A stretch of DNA of 64,000 nt from Nocardia sp. NRRL S-836 (lineage in GTDB: Bacteria > Actinomycetota > Actinomycetes > Mycobacteriales > Pseudonocardiaceae): NCBI RefSeq assembly GCF_001279525.1, contig NZ_LGDY01000165.1, forward strand, positions 137,218 to 201,217, given 5' to 3'. Both the position numbers and the translations under genes were made by a program. The notes under the pieces were generated by a model that ran no database searches, was not told where the DNA came from, and was given only the letters and a program-made list of their open reading frames with translations. Below, in pieces: positions 62,407 through 64,000 of this stretch. Position 1 is the first letter of the stretch. Each line of letters starts with the position of its first letter.

Positions 62407-62958
62407 TCACTCCTCGTCTCGATGTTCTGCGGCAAGCATGGCGTAGACGAAGAGATCACCCCACTCGCCCTTGAAGACCTCGCTCTGCCGGAAGTGCGCC
62501 TCCCTGCGCATCCCGAGCCGTTCCATCACCCGCCACGACGGCTCGTTGCGCGGGTCGCACTGGGCGATGACCCGGTGCAGCCCGAACCGGCCGAACGCGA
62601 GGCCGAGCAGCGCGCGGGCGGCCTCGGTGGCGAACCCCCTGCCGTGGAACGCCGGGTTGAAGACGTATCCGAGCTCACCCTGGCGGTGCTCCCGGCTCAG
62701 CCACTTGACGTCGGCCTCGCCGATGACCGTGCCGCCGAGCACGACCGCGAGGGCCAGCGACTGCCCCTCCTCGGTGAGCTCGTCCATCGTCGACCAGTTC
62801 TGGAGCTTCGCCGCGGTCTCCTCCCTGGTGAGGGGGTCGTCGTAGAGGTAGCGGGCGACCTCGGGGAGGGCGCGGTAGGCGTGGACGTCGCCGAGGTCGG
62901 CGGGGTGGAAGGGGCGGAGGAGGAGACGGGCGGTCTTGATCGGGTAGTCGGGACGCAC
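62407..62958 (-). CDS. GNAT acetyltransferase (RimJ/RimL-like), copy 1, 183 aa
   Basis: Starts with GTG (MRPDYPIKTARLLLRPFHPADL). The family pattern is HRQGELGYVFNPAFHGRGFATEAARALLGLAF (acetyl-CoA loop GRGFATE) and RNEPSWRVMERLGMRREAHFRQSEVFKGEWGD. It is clearly paralogous to the next gene, with the same length and many identical blocks. It lies directly upstream of ppx in one operon. Confidence 0.9.
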   Translation of the reverse strand: MRPDYPIKTARLLLRPFHPADLGDVHAYRALPEVARYLYDDPLTREETAAKLQNWSTMDELTEEGQSLALAVVLGGTVIGEADVKWLSREHRQGELGYVFNPAFHGRGFATEAARALLGLAFGRFGLHRVIAQCDPRNEPSWRVMERLGMRREAHFRQSEVFKGEWGDLFVYAMLAAEHRDEE

Positions 62959-63022
62959 ACCCCTACCCTGCCCGTGTGCCGCCGTCGATGCCTCGTGAAT
63001 TACGCACGCGGACCGGCCGGGG

Positions 63023-63574
63023 TCATCCGGTCCACTCGTCCGCGAGCAGGGCGTAGACGAGCACGTCGGCCCATTCGCCCTTGAACACCTGGTGGTGCCG
63101 GTGGTGCGCCTCGCGGCGCATCCCGAGCCGTTCCATGACCCGCCACGACGCCTCGTTGCGCGGATCGGCCTGCGCGGTGATCCGGTGCAGCCCGAGCTCC
63201 TCGAACCCGACCCGCAGCAACGCGCCCGCAGCCTCGCCCGCGAGCCCCCTGCCCTGGAACTCGGGGCTCAGGACGTAGCCGATCTCGCCCTGGCGGTGCT
63301 CCTCGCTCAGCCACTTGAGCACGACGTCGCCGACCACCCGTCCCGCTTCCGGCCAGTGCACGGCCAGGGCGAGCCACTGGCCGTCGCCGGTCAGCTCGGC
63401 CTGGGTGGTCTTCGTGGCGAGCAGCCCGGCGGTCGCGGCGCGGTCGGTCACCTCGTTGAGGAGGTAGCGGTTGACCTCGGGAAGGGTGCGGTAGGCCGCG
63501 TAGTCGTCGAGGTCGGTGAGCTCGAACGGGCGCAGGTGCAGGCGGTCGGTCTTGATGGGGTAGGCAGGGCGCAC
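63023..63574 (-). CDS. GNAT acetyltransferase (RimJ/RimL-like), copy 2, 183 aa
   Basis: GTG 63574 (RPAYPIKTDRLHLRPF) aligns with the start of copy 1 and is preferred to the ORF start 15 codons upstream. Shared blocks include HRQGEIGYVLSPEFQGRGLAGEAAGALL and RNEASWRVMERLGMRREAHHRHHQVFKGEWAD. The acetyl-CoA loop is GRGLAGE. The two copies are tandem and same-strand, 64 bases apart, an old local duplication. Confidence 0.9.
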   Translation of the reverse strand: MRPAYPIKTDRLHLRPFELTDLDDYAAYRTLPEVNRYLLNEVTDRAATAGLLATKTTQAELTGDGQWLALAVHWPEAGRVVGDVVLKWLSEEHRQGEIGYVLSPEFQGRGLAGEAAGALLRVGFEELGLHRITAQADPRNEASWRVMERLGMRREAHHRHHQVFKGEWADVLVYALLADEWTG

Positions 63575-63632
63575 GGTCCCCACCTTGCCGGACAACGCCG
63601 TCCGTGCCGCGCGAATCACGCGGCCGGCCGCA

Positions 63633-64000
63633 TCAGGTCGTGGTGCTCAGGACCGGGCCGCTGGACCCCGTGGTCGTCGCCGGAGGCGTCGCGACGCTGC
63701 TGGCCGCGGTCGTCGTCGTCGTGGCCGGCTGCGTCACGGACGTCGTCCCCAGGCTGGACGAGCCGGCGGGCGGGGTCGAGGGGTCCTGCGCGGGCGGGTT
63801 GGACGACGACGCGGGCGGGGTCGAGGGCGAGGACGACGGCGGCGTCGACGACGGCGGGCACGACGGCGACGAGGAGGGCGGCGCCGAGGACGGGGAGGTC
63901 GAGGGGGACGTCGAGGGAGAGGTCGACGGCGTCGTCGTGCACGGGGTGGACGACGGCGGGGTCGACGGGGCCGAGGACGACGACGGCGGGGTCGAGGGGC
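63633..64000 (-). CDS. C-terminal tail of a Ser/Thr/Pro-rich protein (5' end outside window)
   Basis: The minus strand is open from the window edge to a TGA at 63633. It reads a low-complexity tail of TPPSSS, PSTSPSTSP and TTTTTAASS blocks, ending SGPVLSTTT. Such tails are common in secreted or wall-associated actinobacterial proteins and may be glycosylated; the functional domain is outside the window. The other frames through this stretch give Asp/Val-rich or Arg-rich low-complexity peptides and are less convincing. Confidence 0.6.
   Translation of the reverse strand, partial: PSTPPSSSSAPSTPPSSTPCTTTPSTSPSTSPSTSPSSAPPSSSPSCPPSSTPPSSSPSTPPASSSNPPAQDPSTPPAGSSSLGTTSVTQPATTTTTAASSVATPPATTTGSSGPVLSTTT

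Overview
The window is very GC-rich and gene-dense. It reads as chromosomal DNA of a mycothiol-producing actinomycete: there is a mycothiol S-conjugate amidase gene, many GTG starts, frequent GTGA or ATGA gene overlaps, and almost every third codon position is G or C. The gene order mca / DUF4307 / greA ... metB / Pro-rich RDD protein / cbs ... SGNH / thiolase ... YccA, with a DUF255 gene and a small membrane-protein gene on the other side of mca, follows as I remember it the Mycobacterium tuberculosis Rv1072-Rv1084 region. A Pseudonocardiales-like host is my inference, not something the sequence proves.

Layout. 0-2.3 kb: the 3' end of an ATP-dependent DNA ligase gene, then 1.2 kb of degenerate tandem-repeat DNA without a credible gene. 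2.3-9 kb: a hypothetical protein, the DUF255/thioredoxin-fold protein, and an RNA-repair operon (hen1-pnkp) followed by the wreck of a third RNA-repair gene (RlaP-type nucleotidyltransferase). 9-21.3 kb: the conserved mycothiol / transcription-elongation / transsulfuration block, into which an Lrp regulator plus hppD have been inserted. 21.5-24.9 kb: cell-surface functions (anchored SpaA-like protein, class F-like sortase, polysaccharide deacetylase-like protein). 25-30.6 kb: a PQQ unit, with a secreted PQQ-type sugar dehydrogenase divergent from pqqA-C-D-E-B and a PucR-type regulator. 30.6-33 kb: a secreted SGNH esterase, an inositol-monophosphatase-like protein and an SDR.

33-42 kb is an accessory island with visibly lower GC. 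An HTH regulator and a small membrane protein are divergent, across an array of GTTGCGCG operator-like sites, from a tight operon HNH/zinc protein - ParB-like protein - SNF2 helicase. Convergent to it is a cytosine-5 DNA methyltransferase with a C-terminal extension, itself divergent from a Vsr endonuclease. A decayed IS5-type element sits exactly on the vsr stop codon. I read this as a restriction/defence system of unusual composition and as the best candidate for an undescribed system in the window.

42-64 kb: a 1194-residue dimethylformamidase-like, DUF4082-repeat protein; a class I tRNA with a UAA anticodon; an ATP-grasp enzyme preceded by a 40-residue peptide (candidate RiPP pair); type II NADH dehydrogenase; a MoxR-DUF58-DUF4129 operon; a type 5-like uracil-DNA glycosylase; an S10-type peptidase; a five-gene oligopeptide ABC transporter; an exopolyphosphatase-family protein; two tandem GNAT acetyltransferases; and the 3' end of a Ser/Thr/Pro-rich protein. 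Starts were chosen by hand from Shine-Dalgarno spacing and family N-termini. No database search was possible.
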